Assembly (NCBI GenBank): GCA_001464165.1
Contig: LNEX01000261.1
Span: 1 to 29,186, forward strand
DNA from: a bacterium Ga0077546
GTDB lineage: Bacteria; Cyanobacteriota; Vampirovibrionia; Obscuribacterales; Obscuribacteraceae
Reading direction: 5' to 3'
Length of the DNA: 29,186 bases
The position numbers and the translations under genes were made by a program. The notes beneath the pieces are model-generated. The model did not search any database. It was given only the letters and a program-made list of their open reading frames with translations, and was not told the DNA's origin. Below are positions 1-9,189 of the stretch, piece by piece; position 1 is the stretch's first letter; the number at the start of each line of letters is the position of its first letter.

Positions 1-1675
1 CACTCCAGCGCATGCGCTCTTGTTGGTCTGATGTCGAACGATTGACCACACCTTTGCCAATATTTAGCTCTTTGTTTTTGTTGGAAACGAGATTGAAAGC
101 CACTTTTAGTTTCGTCCCTGTTTCTTTGTAGCGTTGGCCAGCAGGCACAGAGCAGACCACTCCATCGATTAGCTCTGGGTTTTTGGCTGCCACTCTTAGG
201 GCCAGGGCACCCCCCATTGATTCTCCTAGTAGAAATAGAGGCAGACCTTTATAGTCTTGACGCAGTTCGCCGAGTACATTGACAATGTCGCTGACGCAGC
301 CTTCCATGTTCAGGGTTTCATTGCCTCTTGATTCGAGGAAGCTACCAAAACCGCGCACGTCAAAAGAGACTACTGTGATTCCTTCTTTGCAGATGCGTTT
401 GGCGAATGATTCGTAGGCTCTGTGGTGCAAGCCGAGGCCGTGAATGCAAACTAGAATAGCCTTGCGCTCTACTCTCGGGTCAACCCAAACCCAGCCTGGA
501 GCATCTCGCAAGCCGCTTGGTTTGAGATTCCAGGCTCCTAGCTTTTCGCTGGCTGGATGCCTTTCGCAGTGATCGAACATCGAAGACTGTCCGCTTTGCT
601 GCTGTAGGTTTTTATCGCCGTCCCTATTGTTGGCACTGGCTTCAGAGCCATAAACGGCAATGGTTAGTGCCTGTGCTAACTTTTTCTTCTTTTCTAGTTG
701 CTCTGCTGAGTCTGTTAGAGCAGCCTGCTTTAGTTGTTCATCATCGATACCATATTCAGTGGCGAGGCGCTCGCGATTGTTGTGGCGAAAGACATAAATA
801 GATTTCTGATAAATCGGCAAGGCTTCGGCATTTCTATGGCAAGCCTTTAGTGCCTCTGATAGTGAGAAAAGTGACCAGCCGTAGCGAATGTCTGTATCAC
901 CGAAGTAATTTTTGTCTAGTAGTGCCATTGCTCTAAATATTGGTTCGGCCTTGTTAAAAGCACCAAGATACTGGTAGCAGCCCCCAAGGCTTTCTAGAAC
1001 CATCTTATTGAGGTCATACGAGAGATAGATAGAGTTATCTTCGGTCAATTGTTCAAGGGCGGCTTCAAAAACTTTGGCTGCGCCGCTGTAGTTGCGCTCT
1101 CTGTATAGTGCTTCGCCTCTATATATTTGCACTAAGGTGCTCATGCGTCGGCGATATGCTTGCTCTAGTTCATTGCTTTTTGCTAACTCCGCGCAATGCG
1201 GGAGCAGACGCTCGGCCTCGTTATAGTTGTGCTCATGAAAGTAACAACCGGCCACAGCTAGCTCGCTTTCTAGTTGATTTTTTGCAGCAACCGCACAGCT
1301 TGGTTGCTTGCTCCAATAGGCCTGTACTTGCTGGTAGATGGCACGAGCGCGGTTGTATTGCTTGGTTTGGCAAAGGCAATCAGCAAAATCGTTTAGGGCT
1401 TTCAGTTGCTCTTGACTGAAGTTTTTAGCCGTAGTCATTCTGATTTCGCAAGTATTGGTGTCGAGCATTATTTTTTCATATTTTGGCAAAGCTTCTTTGT
1501 AGAGGCGCTTAGCGTAGAGACCGTCAGCTTCGACTTGAAGACTGTCCGCTGGTTGTGAGACCGCACTGTCTTCGGTTGACTGGGCCAGGCCGGGAGGGCA
1601 AGTTAAGGGTGCAAGCAACAATGCAGCAATGCTTGCAGCCAAAGCCGATCTCGTTTGCAGCGGCCTGATTTTCAT
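1..1675 (-). CDS. Exported TPR protein with C-terminal alpha/beta-hydrolase (monoacylglycerol-lipase-like) domain, partial
   Basis: The frame is open from an ATG at 1675 to the window edge (558 codons), so the C-terminus is missing. The start is preceded by GAGGAAC at normal spacing. The first 33 residues form a signal peptide (MKIRPLQTR, then an Ala/Leu-rich core, ending in GLAQS). Residues about 45-300 are helical pairs of TPR type (for example YAKRLYKEALPKYEKI). From about residue 350 an alpha/beta-hydrolase fold follows, with HGLGLHHRAYESFAKRI (oxyanion HG), DVRGFG and the nucleophile elbow GESMGG (Ser486), as in monoacylglycerol lipases. The catalytic Asp and His would lie beyond the edge. 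It is likely a periplasmic or surface esterase/lipase scaffolded by TPRs; the substrate is unknown. It is divergent from the methyltransferase gene with only about 45 bp between them. Confidence 0.85.
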   Translation of the reverse strand, partial: MKIRPLQTRSALAASIAALLLAPLTCPPGLAQSTEDSAVSQPADSLQVEADGLYAKRLYKEALPKYEKIMLDTNTCEIRMTTAKNFSQEQLKALNDFADCLCQTKQYNRARAIYQQVQAYWSKQPSCAVAAKNQLESELAVAGCYFHEHNYNEAERLLPHCAELAKSNELEQAYRRRMSTLVQIYRGEALYRERNYSGAAKVFEAALEQLTEDNSIYLSYDLNKMVLESLGGCYQYLGAFNKAEPIFRAMALLDKNYFGDTDIRYGWSLFSLSEALKACHRNAEALPIYQKSIYVFRHNNRERLATEYGIDDEQLKQAALTDSAEQLEKKKKLAQALTIAVYGSEASANNRDGDKNLQQQSGQSSMFDHCERHPASEKLGAWNLKPSGLRDAPGWVWVDPRVERKAILVCIHGLGLHHRAYESFAKRICKEGITVVSFDVRGFGSFLESRGNETLNMEGCVSDIVNVLGELRQDYKGLPLFLLGESMGGALALRVAAKNPELIDGVVCSVPAGQRYKETGTKLKVAFNLVSNKNKELNIGKGVVNRSTSDQQERMRWS

Positions 1676-1720
1676 ACGGGTTCCTCTTAAGCCTAGTAAT
1701 TTTGCTATTCTTTGCTGATC

Positions 1721-4258
1721 ATGGCAAGACCCCGCCGCAAGCGAGCCCAAATTGATGCCGCTCTTGTTAGTGCTGAAGTATCACTCAGGCACTTGCTTAA
1801 GTCGTTTGGAGATTTTCCTAGCGCTAGTCGTGAGCGTACCGAGCAGCTGGTCGAGCAAATTGAAGCTCTTGCTATGGCAATGGTATTGCCCCAGGACAGA
1901 GTTACTCTTGATGGTACTGATAGTGATGAAGTGCGATTAATTTTGCAGTCGTCAGAGCAATTTGTCGAGCGCCAGCTCGTTAAGCTCAATCGAGAAGGCT
2001 TGAGCTTTGCCACTGCCAACGGGGTGCGGGCTTTCTTTCTTGCTCAATTGTTTGAGCGCCTCAGGCAAGAGGTGAGTCTTAGTCAAAAAGACGAATTTGA
2101 TCGCCGGGCTAACGCTGCTTACTTCACGCCGATTGGACTTTCTTATTATCTCGTCAAAAAAGCCTTTAGTGGCATTCAAGTCTGGCCCAAGACTTTGCGT
2201 CTATTAGATTTTTGTGCAGGCAGCGGATGCTTGTCAATCGCGGCCCTTGACTATCTTTCGGCGTCAGCTGATAGTGCCGCGAAGTCCCTAACCCTTCTGA
2301 GCCAACACATTTTTGCCGTAGAAATTGATCCGTTGATTTCGCGCACTTTGGTCGCCTGTCTGGCAGTTGCTTGCTCTGCCACTATTGAAGAAATCAAAGA
2401 CGTGGCTAGGGGGAATTTTTCTCAAGCTGATGCCTTGTCTGCCAGCCTGCCTTTGTGTGACATCTTACTTTCGAATCCTCCTTGGGAAGGCTCATCTTAC
2501 TTGCCGTTTGTCGAGCGAGCTGGCGCTTTGCTGGCTCACGGCGGAGTGGCGGCGATAATTACCCCTGCTGGAATTGCCAGCGACCAAGGGGCAACTAATC
2601 TGCGCCGAAAGTTGTTTGTAGAGTATCAATGGCAGAGTCTAGAGGGCTTTAGCAATGAAGATCTAGCTTTTGCCATTCACCCATCTTATAAGTATGCTCT
2701 TACTGTTTTTTCTAGGACAGAGCGAGAAGCTCAAGCCAAGCCGCCAACTCGTGTTCGCTTTGGTGTTCTCGCTTCTAATTTATTGACAAGTGATAGTCAT
2801 TGGTCAGATTATAGTTTTACTTTAGCTCAGGCGCTTAGCCCGTCTACTTATGCCATTATCGAGTGTGATAGTGACGAGCATTTCGAACTGTTTAAGGCCA
2901 TCGCTGAGAAGAATATTCTTTTCCATCAACTGCATGAAGATGGTCAAATGCAGATGGATAGAGGACGTTACAAGCAAGAAAAAGATCTGTCTAGTTACGG
3001 CAGCTATAGTCTTCGTTTTGCCCGTGACTACGATCTGAGCATTGATAAAAATCTCTTTATTGCTGCTCCTGAAGCTCGGCGCGCTGGTTTCAAACCAGAC
3101 TGCTATGGCCGCTATCTTCAAGGTAAATGGCAAGACGCGGCAAACCTATTTGCTTTAGGAAGTCCTCCTTCAGCAGTGGTTTTGAGTGATCCCAGCGTGA
3201 TTTTGTCTCAAGATTACTCTTGCTATATCGAGAGTGATAGCGTAGAAGAATGCTTGTTGCCGTTAATTGAAGGGCGCATGCTCGGCCAGTTTGAAATTGC
3301 CAGTAAGTCTTATGTCTCGGGTAGTGGGCGTCAAGCGCTCTGGCACGATAATGCAGGTAATACTGCTAGCTCGGGGCCTGCGCTATTCTCATCGCAGTAT
3401 TTAGTGCGCCAGTCTGATTTTGGCCGGCGCCGCACAGCCCTTGATAGCACTAGAGTTGGCTTCGTCTCGGTATCTGCGGCAACTAATACTCGCTCTATGG
3501 TCGCGGCCCTGTTGCCGAGCTTTCCTGCTGGTAATTCTGTACCGTTTCTTTCAGTGACGGCGGCAAGCGAAAACGAGCGAGTCTACTGGGCTTTGATTAT
3601 TACTGCTGTATTTAATTCTTTTACTTTCGATTACATGCTTAGAACCAGATTTGGTGGCAATAATCTCAATTATTTTCTGCTCGATCAATGCTCTGTGCCC
3701 CAGTCGCTCTTGGCGGCACGCCAGCGCAACTTGACCGACCCGATCTTGAATTTGATTGCCCAGGTCAGCGCTCTCTTATCGTTTACTCATTTGTCTTTGG
3801 TGCCAAAGATTTTTGCCTATTTAAATGGACGGTTGGAGGCGGCGGGGCTTTTTGCCACTGAGTTGGTACCAGGCCCTCAGCGTAAGGGCTTGCGCGCCCT
3901 ACTCGATGCCCTGGTTGCCAGGCTTTATGGTCTAGATAGCAGTCAGTTTGCTCAAGTATTGTCTGGTTGCAGGGTTAGAGCTAGTGATACTCGTAGCGAT
4001 AGCCCAGAGCATAGTCGTGGGTTTCATAGAGTAGACAAGCAATTGCCCGTTGATCAGCGCTTGCCTTATCTTGCTTATCAAATTTTTCAAGATATCGAAA
4101 TGAATCGTCTTGATTTGAATCATTTGGCGCTCTCAGGATTTGCTTCGGCCGGTGGCTCAAACGGTCAGGGGCAGACTCTTTTGAGCGACCAGTTAGCTTG
4201 GTTAAAAATGCATCAAACTAGATTGGACCCATTTCATCAAAAATCTGGAGTAAAATAG
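1721..4258 (+). CDS. N6-adenine DNA methyltransferase, type IIG/Eco57I-like, without visible nuclease domain
   Basis: The 845-residue product would transfer a methyl group from S-adenosylmethionine to adenine N6 in a specific DNA site. Visible motifs are AYFTPIGLSYYLV before the catalytic core, SAM-binding motif I LLDFCAGSGC (D163 onward) and catalytic motif IV NPPW at 252-255. A C-terminal specificity-type region has RFGGNNLNYFLL (F644 onward) and RALLDALVARLYGL, both typical of large type IIG enzymes. The first 130 residues are helical and I see no PD-(D/E)XK nuclease motif, so it looks like a methylase only. ATG 1721 is preferred over an in-frame TTG at 1712. There is no good Shine-Dalgarno, and a TATTCT box at 1706-1711 could give a nearly leaderless mRNA. 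No restriction partner is adjacent. It may protect against an unlinked nuclease, act epigenetically, or be a phage-defence remnant. Confidence 0.88.
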   Translation: MARPRRKRAQIDAALVSAEVSLRHLLKSFGDFPSASRERTEQLVEQIEALAMAMVLPQDRVTLDGTDSDEVRLILQSSEQFVERQLVKLNREGLSFATANGVRAFFLAQLFERLRQEVSLSQKDEFDRRANAAYFTPIGLSYYLVKKAFSGIQVWPKTLRLLDFCAGSGCLSIAALDYLSASADSAAKSLTLLSQHIFAVEIDPLISRTLVACLAVACSATIEEIKDVARGNFSQADALSASLPLCDILLSNPPWEGSSYLPFVERAGALLAHGGVAAIITPAGIASDQGATNLRRKLFVEYQWQSLEGFSNEDLAFAIHPSYKYALTVFSRTEREAQAKPPTRVRFGVLASNLLTSDSHWSDYSFTLAQALSPSTYAIIECDSDEHFELFKAIAEKNILFHQLHEDGQMQMDRGRYKQEKDLSSYGSYSLRFARDYDLSIDKNLFIAAPEARRAGFKPDCYGRYLQGKWQDAANLFALGSPPSAVVLSDPSVILSQDYSCYIESDSVEECLLPLIEGRMLGQFEIASKSYVSGSGRQALWHDNAGNTASSGPALFSSQYLVRQSDFGRRRTALDSTRVGFVSVSAATNTRSMVAALLPSFPAGNSVPFLSVTAASENERVYWALIITAVFNSFTFDYMLRTRFGGNNLNYFLLDQCSVPQSLLAARQRNLTDPILNLIAQVSALLSFTHLSLVPKIFAYLNGRLEAAGLFATELVPGPQRKGLRALLDALVARLYGLDSSQFAQVLSGCRVRASDTRSDSPEHSRGFHRVDKQLPVDQRLPYLAYQIFQDIEMNRLDLNHLALSGFASAGGSNGQGQTLLSDQLAWLKMHQTRLDPFHQKSGVK

Positions 4259-4304
4259 CTGACCGTCTATCTGTCAGTAGAAAGTCTTTCTAAAAGGTTC
4301 CAGC

Positions 4305-6016
4305 ATGAATTCGCCTGCACCTGCTCCGGCCCCCTCTCCAGCCACAGCCAAGCCCTCTGATTTTATTAGAGACATCATTAACGATGACCTTGAAGCGAAG
4401 CGCCATGAGAAAGTAATCACTCGCTTTCCTCCAGAACCTAATGGCTTCCTGCACATCGGTCACGCTAAGTCAATTTGTCTCAATTTTGGCTTAGCAAATG
4501 AGTATCGTGAAAAGTTTCCGTCGTCTGGAACTCGTTGTCACCTGCGTTTCGATGATACAGATCCTGCTAAAGAAGACACTCTGTTTGAAGACGGCATTCA
4601 AGAAGACGTGCGCTGGTTGGGCTTTGAATGGGATGGTCTTTATCATGCCAGCGATTACTTTGAAAAAATGTATGAGTATGGCGAACACTTAATTAGCGCT
4701 GGCAAAGCCTATGTTTGTAGTCTTAGCGATGCTGAGATAAAAGAATATCGCGGCAACGTCACTACCCCAGGCAAAGATAGCCCCCACCGAGCACGCACTG
4801 TGGCAGAGAACCTTGATCTGTTCCGCCGCATGCGCAAAGGTGAGTTTAAAGAGGGTGAACATGTCTTGCGGGCCATAATTGATATGGCGAATCCTAATAT
4901 GAAGATGCGCGACCCTCTTCTTTATCGCATCCGCCACACCGCGCACCACATGACTGGTGATAGCTGGTGCATTTATCCGATGTACGATTATGCCCATCCG
5001 ATTTCTGATGCTATAGAAGGAATCACCCACAGCATTTGCACCCTTGAATTTGAAAACAATCGTGAACTGTACGATTGGGTGATTGATAATCTCATTGATT
5101 ACGCTAAATTTCCCACCTCAGCCTCAACTACACGGTGCTAAGTAAGCGGCGTTTGCTCGAGTTGGTAGAAGGGAAGCATGTCAGTGGTTGGGACGATCCT
5201 CGCCTTCCGACAATTGCCGGATTGCGTCGTCGTGGTTATACACCAGAGAGTATTCGTGCTTTCTGTGCCAGTGTCGGTATTTCAAAAGCCAATAGCACAG
5301 TTGATATGGCCCAGCTTGAGTTTTGCATTCGCGATGACTTAAACCAAAAAGCACCGCGGGTCATGGCAGTCTTGAAGCCACTTAAGCTAGTGATTGAAAA
5401 TTATCCAGACAGTGATGTCGAGGAGCTTGATGCTTCTTACTGGCCCCACGATGTGCCAAAAGAAGGTACACGCAAAGTGCCATTCTGCAAAGAGATCTAC
5501 ATTGAGCAAGATGACTTCATGCTTGAGCCGACTAAAGACTATTACCGCCTAGCTCCAGGCAAAGAAGTGCGCTTGCGTTATGCCTATTGCATCACTTGCA
5601 CAGATGTAGTTAAAGATGCTGATGGCAATGTCGTTGAAGTGCGTTGTAGTTACGACCCTGAGGTCAAGCCAGGTGATAATCCCGTCGGTCGCAAGGTAAA
5701 AGGCACCATTCATTGGGTCAGTGCTCGCCATGCATTAGACAGTGAAGTGCGTCTCTATGATCGCCTGCTCTCAGAAGAAGCTCCACCAGCGGGAAAAGAT
5801 AGTGAGTTTCTCAATTCAATTAATGCTAGTGCATTGCAGGTTTTGAGCGGTTGTAAGCTTGAGCGTAGCCTGTCTGATGCGAATGCTGGTGACAGCTTCC
5901 AGTTTGAGCGCCAGGGATATTTTGTAGCCGATATTAAAGACAGCAAGCCTGGCTCTCCGGTATTCAACCGTATCGTCACTCTAAAAGATTCTTGGGCTCG
6001 GGCTAACAAAAAGTAG
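4305..6016 (+). pseudogene. glnS: Glutaminyl-tRNA synthetase, frame broken by a small deletion
   Basis: Class Ic synthetase that charges tRNA-Gln with glutamine. The first frame (4305-5141) has a Pro/Ala-rich N-terminus, then [15 protein letters not shown] (HIGH at residues 50-53), the RFDDTDP loop, and [16 protein letters not shown] with [14 protein letters not shown]. It then runs out of register after residues DYAKFPT. The next frame resumes with [11 protein letters not shown], where LSKRR stands for the KMSKS loop, and continues through GWDDPRLPTIAGLRRRGYT and the anticodon-binding beta-barrels to 6016. Compared with E. coli GlnRS (...[21 protein letters not shown]), the QYEF(S/A)R block is missing at about 5115-5120. 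So this is a deletion of roughly 28-37 bp that also shifts the frame, not a single-base slip. As written no active enzyme can be made. It could be a real lesion or an assembly error; all other family motifs are intact, which favours recent damage or artefact. AAAGG precedes the start. Confidence 0.9.
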
Positions 6017-6045
6017 AATCAACAACTTCTGGACGGTCTTAAAGA

Positions 6046-6080
6046 AGAGGTCGCTACCGTGGTAGCGACCTCTCATTTAT
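6046..6080 (+). terminator. Strong hairpin after glnS, probably bidirectional terminator
   Basis: Perfect 13-bp arms AGAGGTCGCTACC (6046-6058) and its complement (6061-6073) are separated by two bases and followed by CATTTATTT on the plus strand. On the other strand the sequence after the hairpin is TCTTTAAG. It lies between convergent genes (glnS and the minus-strand gene ending at 6102), so it probably stops both. A T-rich run of TTTACTCA/TTCATTCA-like repeats continues to about 6112. Confidence 0.8.
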
Positions 6081-6101
6081 TTACTCATTTACTCATTCAT
6101 T

Positions 6102-6722
6102 TTATTCATTCATGGCCATGGCCAATAGCTTGTGGAATGTTTTCGTTTTCATACGGCGAAACTTGTAAACGATTGCTGGAGCCGGTGCTCCAGATGGCAG
6201 CTCTGTATGATTTGCAGTGCCCTCCGTTGCTGCGGTGTTGTCGCGTTCTTGTTGTTCTTGTTGTTGTTGCTGTTGCGGCTCTACTTGAGTTTCTGGGATT
6301 GAAGACGGCATTTGATAGGCGATGTGATGGGAACCAGTGATAAATGACTGGAGGTTCTCGCTCTCCAAGCCCATGCCTGGTGATTGAGCTGACACGCCGT
6401 AGCCCGCTGTTGAGCGTTGAGCTTGATTGCTCGAACTTCTTGCTGGCGAGAAGCCAGCATGTTCAACTTGCTCTGTATAGCTAGTGGTATCACGGATGTT
6501 GCGGTTCCAGCGTGCCAAGCCAGCACGTCGTGACACGTTTTCGTGTTCGACTCTATCGGTTCTGACACTACCGCCGAAGAAGTTTAGAATTGGATAGTCC
6601 ATTTGGCTATTTAGTCCAAGATCGATAGCTGAGATGTTCTCTGTGCTGTTCTGCAGATCGGCTTCAGCCTTGAGTTCTGCATCAGTGTTCTCTTGTTTGT
6701 CTGATTGATTGTTTAAAAACAT
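6102..6722 (-). CDS. Hypothetical protein with polyglutamine tract
   Basis: 206 residues, family not recognised. The start is well supported by GAGGT six bases upstream of the ATG. The protein is hydrophilic with no signal peptide or membrane segment and appears largely disordered: Asn/Gln/Ser/Glu-rich N-terminal 50 residues, a short hydrophobic MDYPILNFFGG patch, a Ser/Gln-rich middle, then a run of six glutamines in PQQQQQQEQQERD (about residue 150). It ends with a basic tail, YKFRRMKTKTFHKLLAMAMNE. The tail could be a short amphipathic helix for binding a partner or nucleic acid, but this is a guess. It appears to be transcribed alone. A TTGACA on the minus strand (6985-6990) is a candidate -35 without a convincing -10. 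Confidence 0.6.
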   Translation of the reverse strand: MFLNNQSDKQENTDAELKAEADLQNSTENISAIDLGLNSQMDYPILNFFGGSVRTDRVEHENVSRRAGLARWNRNIRDTTSYTEQVEHAGFSPARSSSNQAQRSTAGYGVSAQSPGMGLESENLQSFITGSHHIAYQMPSSIPETQVEPQQQQQQEQQERDNTAATEGTANHTELPSGAPAPAIVYKFRRMKTKTFHKLLAMAMNE

Positions 6723-7089
6723 GGTGACCTCAAACGGTTGCTCGATTAGCTAGGTAGCAACAACAGCACCTAAGTTGCCGTTGTTTTAAGGAAACTTCCT
6801 TTAGATGATAGTTGCCAGCCGCTCGCGAAGCTACTGCAAGCGACTTGGTTTTTGCAACTATTTCTACTTACTCGTCGAACTGAAGTTGTATTTGAGTCTG
6901 ACGATATTTTGCCGTTTTGGCATTTTAAGGATCTTGGTGTTAGACGCGATGTCTAGCAACTGAATGAATACTACATCTGGCTTCTGTCAATAGCAATAGC
7001 TACTTTGTTGAGATTTGATGTTTGAAAACTGACACTACCATGCCTGTTTCAGTCAGAGGTTTATTAAACTTATTAATTGGATCTTTAAC
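6723..7089. other. Intergenic region without a visible gene
   Basis: This 367-bp stretch is upstream of the polyQ gene and downstream of the flavin-reductase-like gene. I see no coding frame. It holds a short inverted repeat (GTTGCT 6737-6742 with AGCAAC 6756-6761) close to the polyQ ribosome binding site, a small AAGGAA/TTCCTT hairpin near 6797, and a minus-strand TTGACA at 6985-6990. None of these is strong on its own. Confidence 0.4.
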
Positions 7090-7725
7090 TCAGATTTGTG
7101 GCCGAGCAATCTCGAATTGATCTTTTATTGTGCTGTAAAGATTGCCACTCAAGCGGCCGACAGGTTGCAATACATCGAGGTCAACCGATAGCTGTCCACC
7201 GCCTGCGGCATCAGTTTCTATCACCTCGTCTTTAAGGTGAATGCAGGCAATTTCGCCCAGTACCAGAGCCGACCCGCCTAAATCGTGAATGTGAAAGACT
7301 TTGCATTCCATACTAATTAGGGCCTCCCCTACCCGTGGCGGCTTGACCATAGTGCTGGCTGTAGCCGTTAAGCCAACGGCAGCAAATTCGCTTACATCGG
7401 GCGCATAGTCGGCGCTTGATTGGTTCATTTGCTCGACTAAAAATTGACTGACAACATTGACTACAAATTCGCCAGTTTCGCGCACGTTGGAAAGAGTGTC
7501 TTTAGCAATTGCCGCTGAATTGGCTGTGGCTGGTCGTTTGTAACCAGGTGAAAAGCCCAGCATGGGTGGCTTTATACTGAAGACATTGTAGAAAGAGAAA
7601 GGTGCGAGATTGTCTACACCTTTTGCACTGGTGCTGGAAACCCAGGCAATTGGGCGCGGTACCACTGAGCCAATGAGAATGCGATAGAGTTGTTCAGTTT
7701 TTGTTTCGCTGCATTTGATAATCAT
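7090..7725 (-). CDS. Flavin reductase-like FMN-binding split-barrel protein
   Basis: The 211-residue product has the family signature near its N-terminus: RPIAWVSSTSAKGVDNLAPFSFYNVFSIKPPML, followed by KDTLSNVRETGEFVVNVV. This is the FMN-binding split barrel of the flavin reductase/DIM6-NTAB family. The length fits the stand-alone form. Members bind FMN and act as flavin:NAD(P)H reductases or as uncharacterised flavoproteins; which applies here cannot be told. It is cytoplasmic, with no signal peptide. The ATG has no clear Shine-Dalgarno. The gene starts 21 bp after the stop of the exported-protein gene upstream on the same strand, so the two are probably cotranscribed. Confidence 0.88.
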   Translation of the reverse strand: MIIKCSETKTEQLYRILIGSVVPRPIAWVSSTSAKGVDNLAPFSFYNVFSIKPPMLGFSPGYKRPATANSAAIAKDTLSNVRETGEFVVNVVSQFLVEQMNQSSADYAPDVSEFAAVGLTATASTMVKPPRVGEALISMECKVFHIHDLGGSALVLGEIACIHLKDEVIETDAAGGGQLSVDLDVLQPVGRLSGNLYSTIKDQFEIARPQI

Positions 7726-7746
7726 TATTATTGAATTTAGTTTGGT

Positions 7747-8826
7747 TTAGTGTATTTTGGCGTTGCGGATAGTTTGCATTAGCTCAAGCAGAGGATGATC
7801 CATTTCAGATACAACAGCCCGCACGTCGTGCAGCATTGCTGAACGTGCATCCAGGAGGTCTATGCTCACTATGGGTTGTTGGTGGGTTCCAGTGATGTGG
7901 CCAATCACTTCTTTTCTGTGGGTCTGATTAGCCTTGGTGTTAATTACCTTAAGGTCTTGCCAGCGCTTCATTAGTGTTTGTTGTCGAGTCAACCCGGTGC
8001 TGCTGTTCGCTGGCACGCTGGTCAAATAGTTCCATACTGATGGTGGGTAGTCTCGTTGCGTGTGAATAGTGTTAATGTCAAAGAGCTTTGTCAGCATATT
8101 GGGCGTGCCGTCTACTATTTTCTTCTCTCCTGACTGTTGTTTTAAGGCTAACAAAGCCAATGCTGTTTGGGTTATGCCTTCGCCAGTGTCTATGCCATTA
8201 GCACTTTGCTCGTTTACGCTGCCGATTTTTAGTGCACCTCCGATGATACCGGTGACGCCACCTGAGATAAAGTTGGCGATGGTGTTAAGGCGAATTACTT
8301 TGTCTCTACGCTCTTCTAAAAATGCTTGCAGATCATCGGCTTGGGCAATTTCAGTTTCGAGATTGCTGAGACAACTTCTTACTTCAAAGCTTTCATAGAC
8401 TACTGCTTCGGTCAAAGACTGTTTGAGCAGAAGCGAATGTAATAAATTTTCGTTGCTAATTGTTTTTCCCGCACTTTGCTCTGGCCCGTGGCTCAGTGCT
8501 ATCAGCCGTGCTAGGTCGCTATCAATATTGATTGCATGAGCCAGCCTCAGAGCTTCTGGCGTCAAGTCAGGGGCGCCAGCTATGGGGGGTTGCTCTTGGG
8601 GTCTGCTATTAATCTGATTTAGTCTGTCTGAGCTACTAGCTTGATTGGCGTTGCGTCCAATCTGCTCTGCGTCTATTCGTTCGTTGTGCAATTTTGCGTG
8701 AACGTGTTTCGCTTGCACCACTGTTGGCTTGAGCGGTGCTAGCCCTCCGGAGCTGGCGTTTGCGGGAGCAAAAGTGTGAGCCAAATATAGAGCGAGGAGA
8801 AGGCCTAGTGATGTTTTGGACAGCAA
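7747..8826 (-). CDS. Secreted hypothetical protein
   Basis: Family not recognised. I place the start at TTG 8826 because AGGAG lies seven bases upstream and it directly produces a clean signal peptide: LSKTSLGLLLALYLAHTFAPANA, cleaved before SSGG. A longer reading from TTG 8877 overlaps a TTGACA that is more likely a promoter -35. The mature protein (about 335 residues) is hydrophilic and helical, with a possible coiled coil around SCLSNLETEIAQADDLQAFLEERRDKV. It has one weakly hydrophobic glycine-rich segment, FISGGVTGIIGGALKIG, and a C-terminal helical part. It is probably periplasmic or outer-surface, in an operon with the downstream flavin-reductase-like gene. Confidence 0.7.
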   Translation of the reverse strand: MLSKTSLGLLLALYLAHTFAPANASSGGLAPLKPTVVQAKHVHAKLHNERIDAEQIGRNANQASSSDRLNQINSRPQEQPPIAGAPDLTPEALRLAHAINIDSDLARLIALSHGPEQSAGKTISNENLLHSLLLKQSLTEAVVYESFEVRSCLSNLETEIAQADDLQAFLEERRDKVIRLNTIANFISGGVTGIIGGALKIGSVNEQSANGIDTGEGITQTALALLALKQQSGEKKIVDGTPNMLTKLFDINTIHTQRDYPPSVWNYLTSVPANSSTGLTRQQTLMKRWQDLKVINTKANQTHRKEVIGHITGTHQQPIVSIDLLDARSAMLHDVRAVVSEMDHPLLELMQTIRNAKIH

Positions 8827-9189
8827 TTTCGGGCTCCTGGTAAATTGCTTGAAAAGGTAGCACGAATCGGCTGTCAAGTGAGGAGCGGAAATTCAAAGAG
8901 CTTTTAGTCAGAGTGGTATAGGAACTCTTACAATAGAGGCGCTGCAAGCATTACAGGGAGCGTGTAGATGTTTTGTAGGCGTCATTTTCTGTCTACAAAA
9001 TCAGTTGATGGTTATCTTAGAATTTGCAACTAAATTTCGGCTAACCGGCACTTACACGGTGGACAATCTCTAGTAGTGACTATTTAGGCAGCTGAGATTT
9101 TCGGTAGTTCATGTGAGATGAGATAAATCAGGCTTATCAGCCGTTATCTAAAGGTTGCAGAGGCCTAGCCCATGCTCGCCTGTAGGCTA
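8827..9189. other. Intergenic region with one inverted repeat
   Basis: This 363-bp stretch lies between the Fic gene's end and the secreted-protein gene. No credible gene is seen. It contains an 8-bp inverted repeat, TTTTGTAG (8971-8978) and CTACAAAA (8993-9000), and a minus-strand TTGACA at 8872-8877 that could be the -35 of the secreted-protein gene, with only a poor -10 about 17 bp further on. Confidence 0.4.

Noticed and set aside
1108..1419. Plus-strand frame of 103 codons
   Set aside because: It lies antisense inside the TPR/hydrolase gene, which has the signal peptide, TPRs and catalytic motif; the plus frame has no recognisable features.
6074..6114. Tandem TTTACTCA/TTCATTCA repeats as a CRISPR-like or VNTR array
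   Set aside because: The units are 4-8 bp, imperfect and only about 40 bp in total; they fit the T-rich tail of a terminator.
6102..6722. Prophage or IS origin for the polyQ gene
   Set aside because: No transposase, integrase, terminal inverted repeat or target duplication is seen anywhere nearby.
8827..8877. Longer start (TTG 8877) for the secreted protein
   Set aside because: TTG 8826 has AGGAG at ideal spacing and gives a clean signal peptide, and the upstream TTG is part of a TTGACA promoter-like box.
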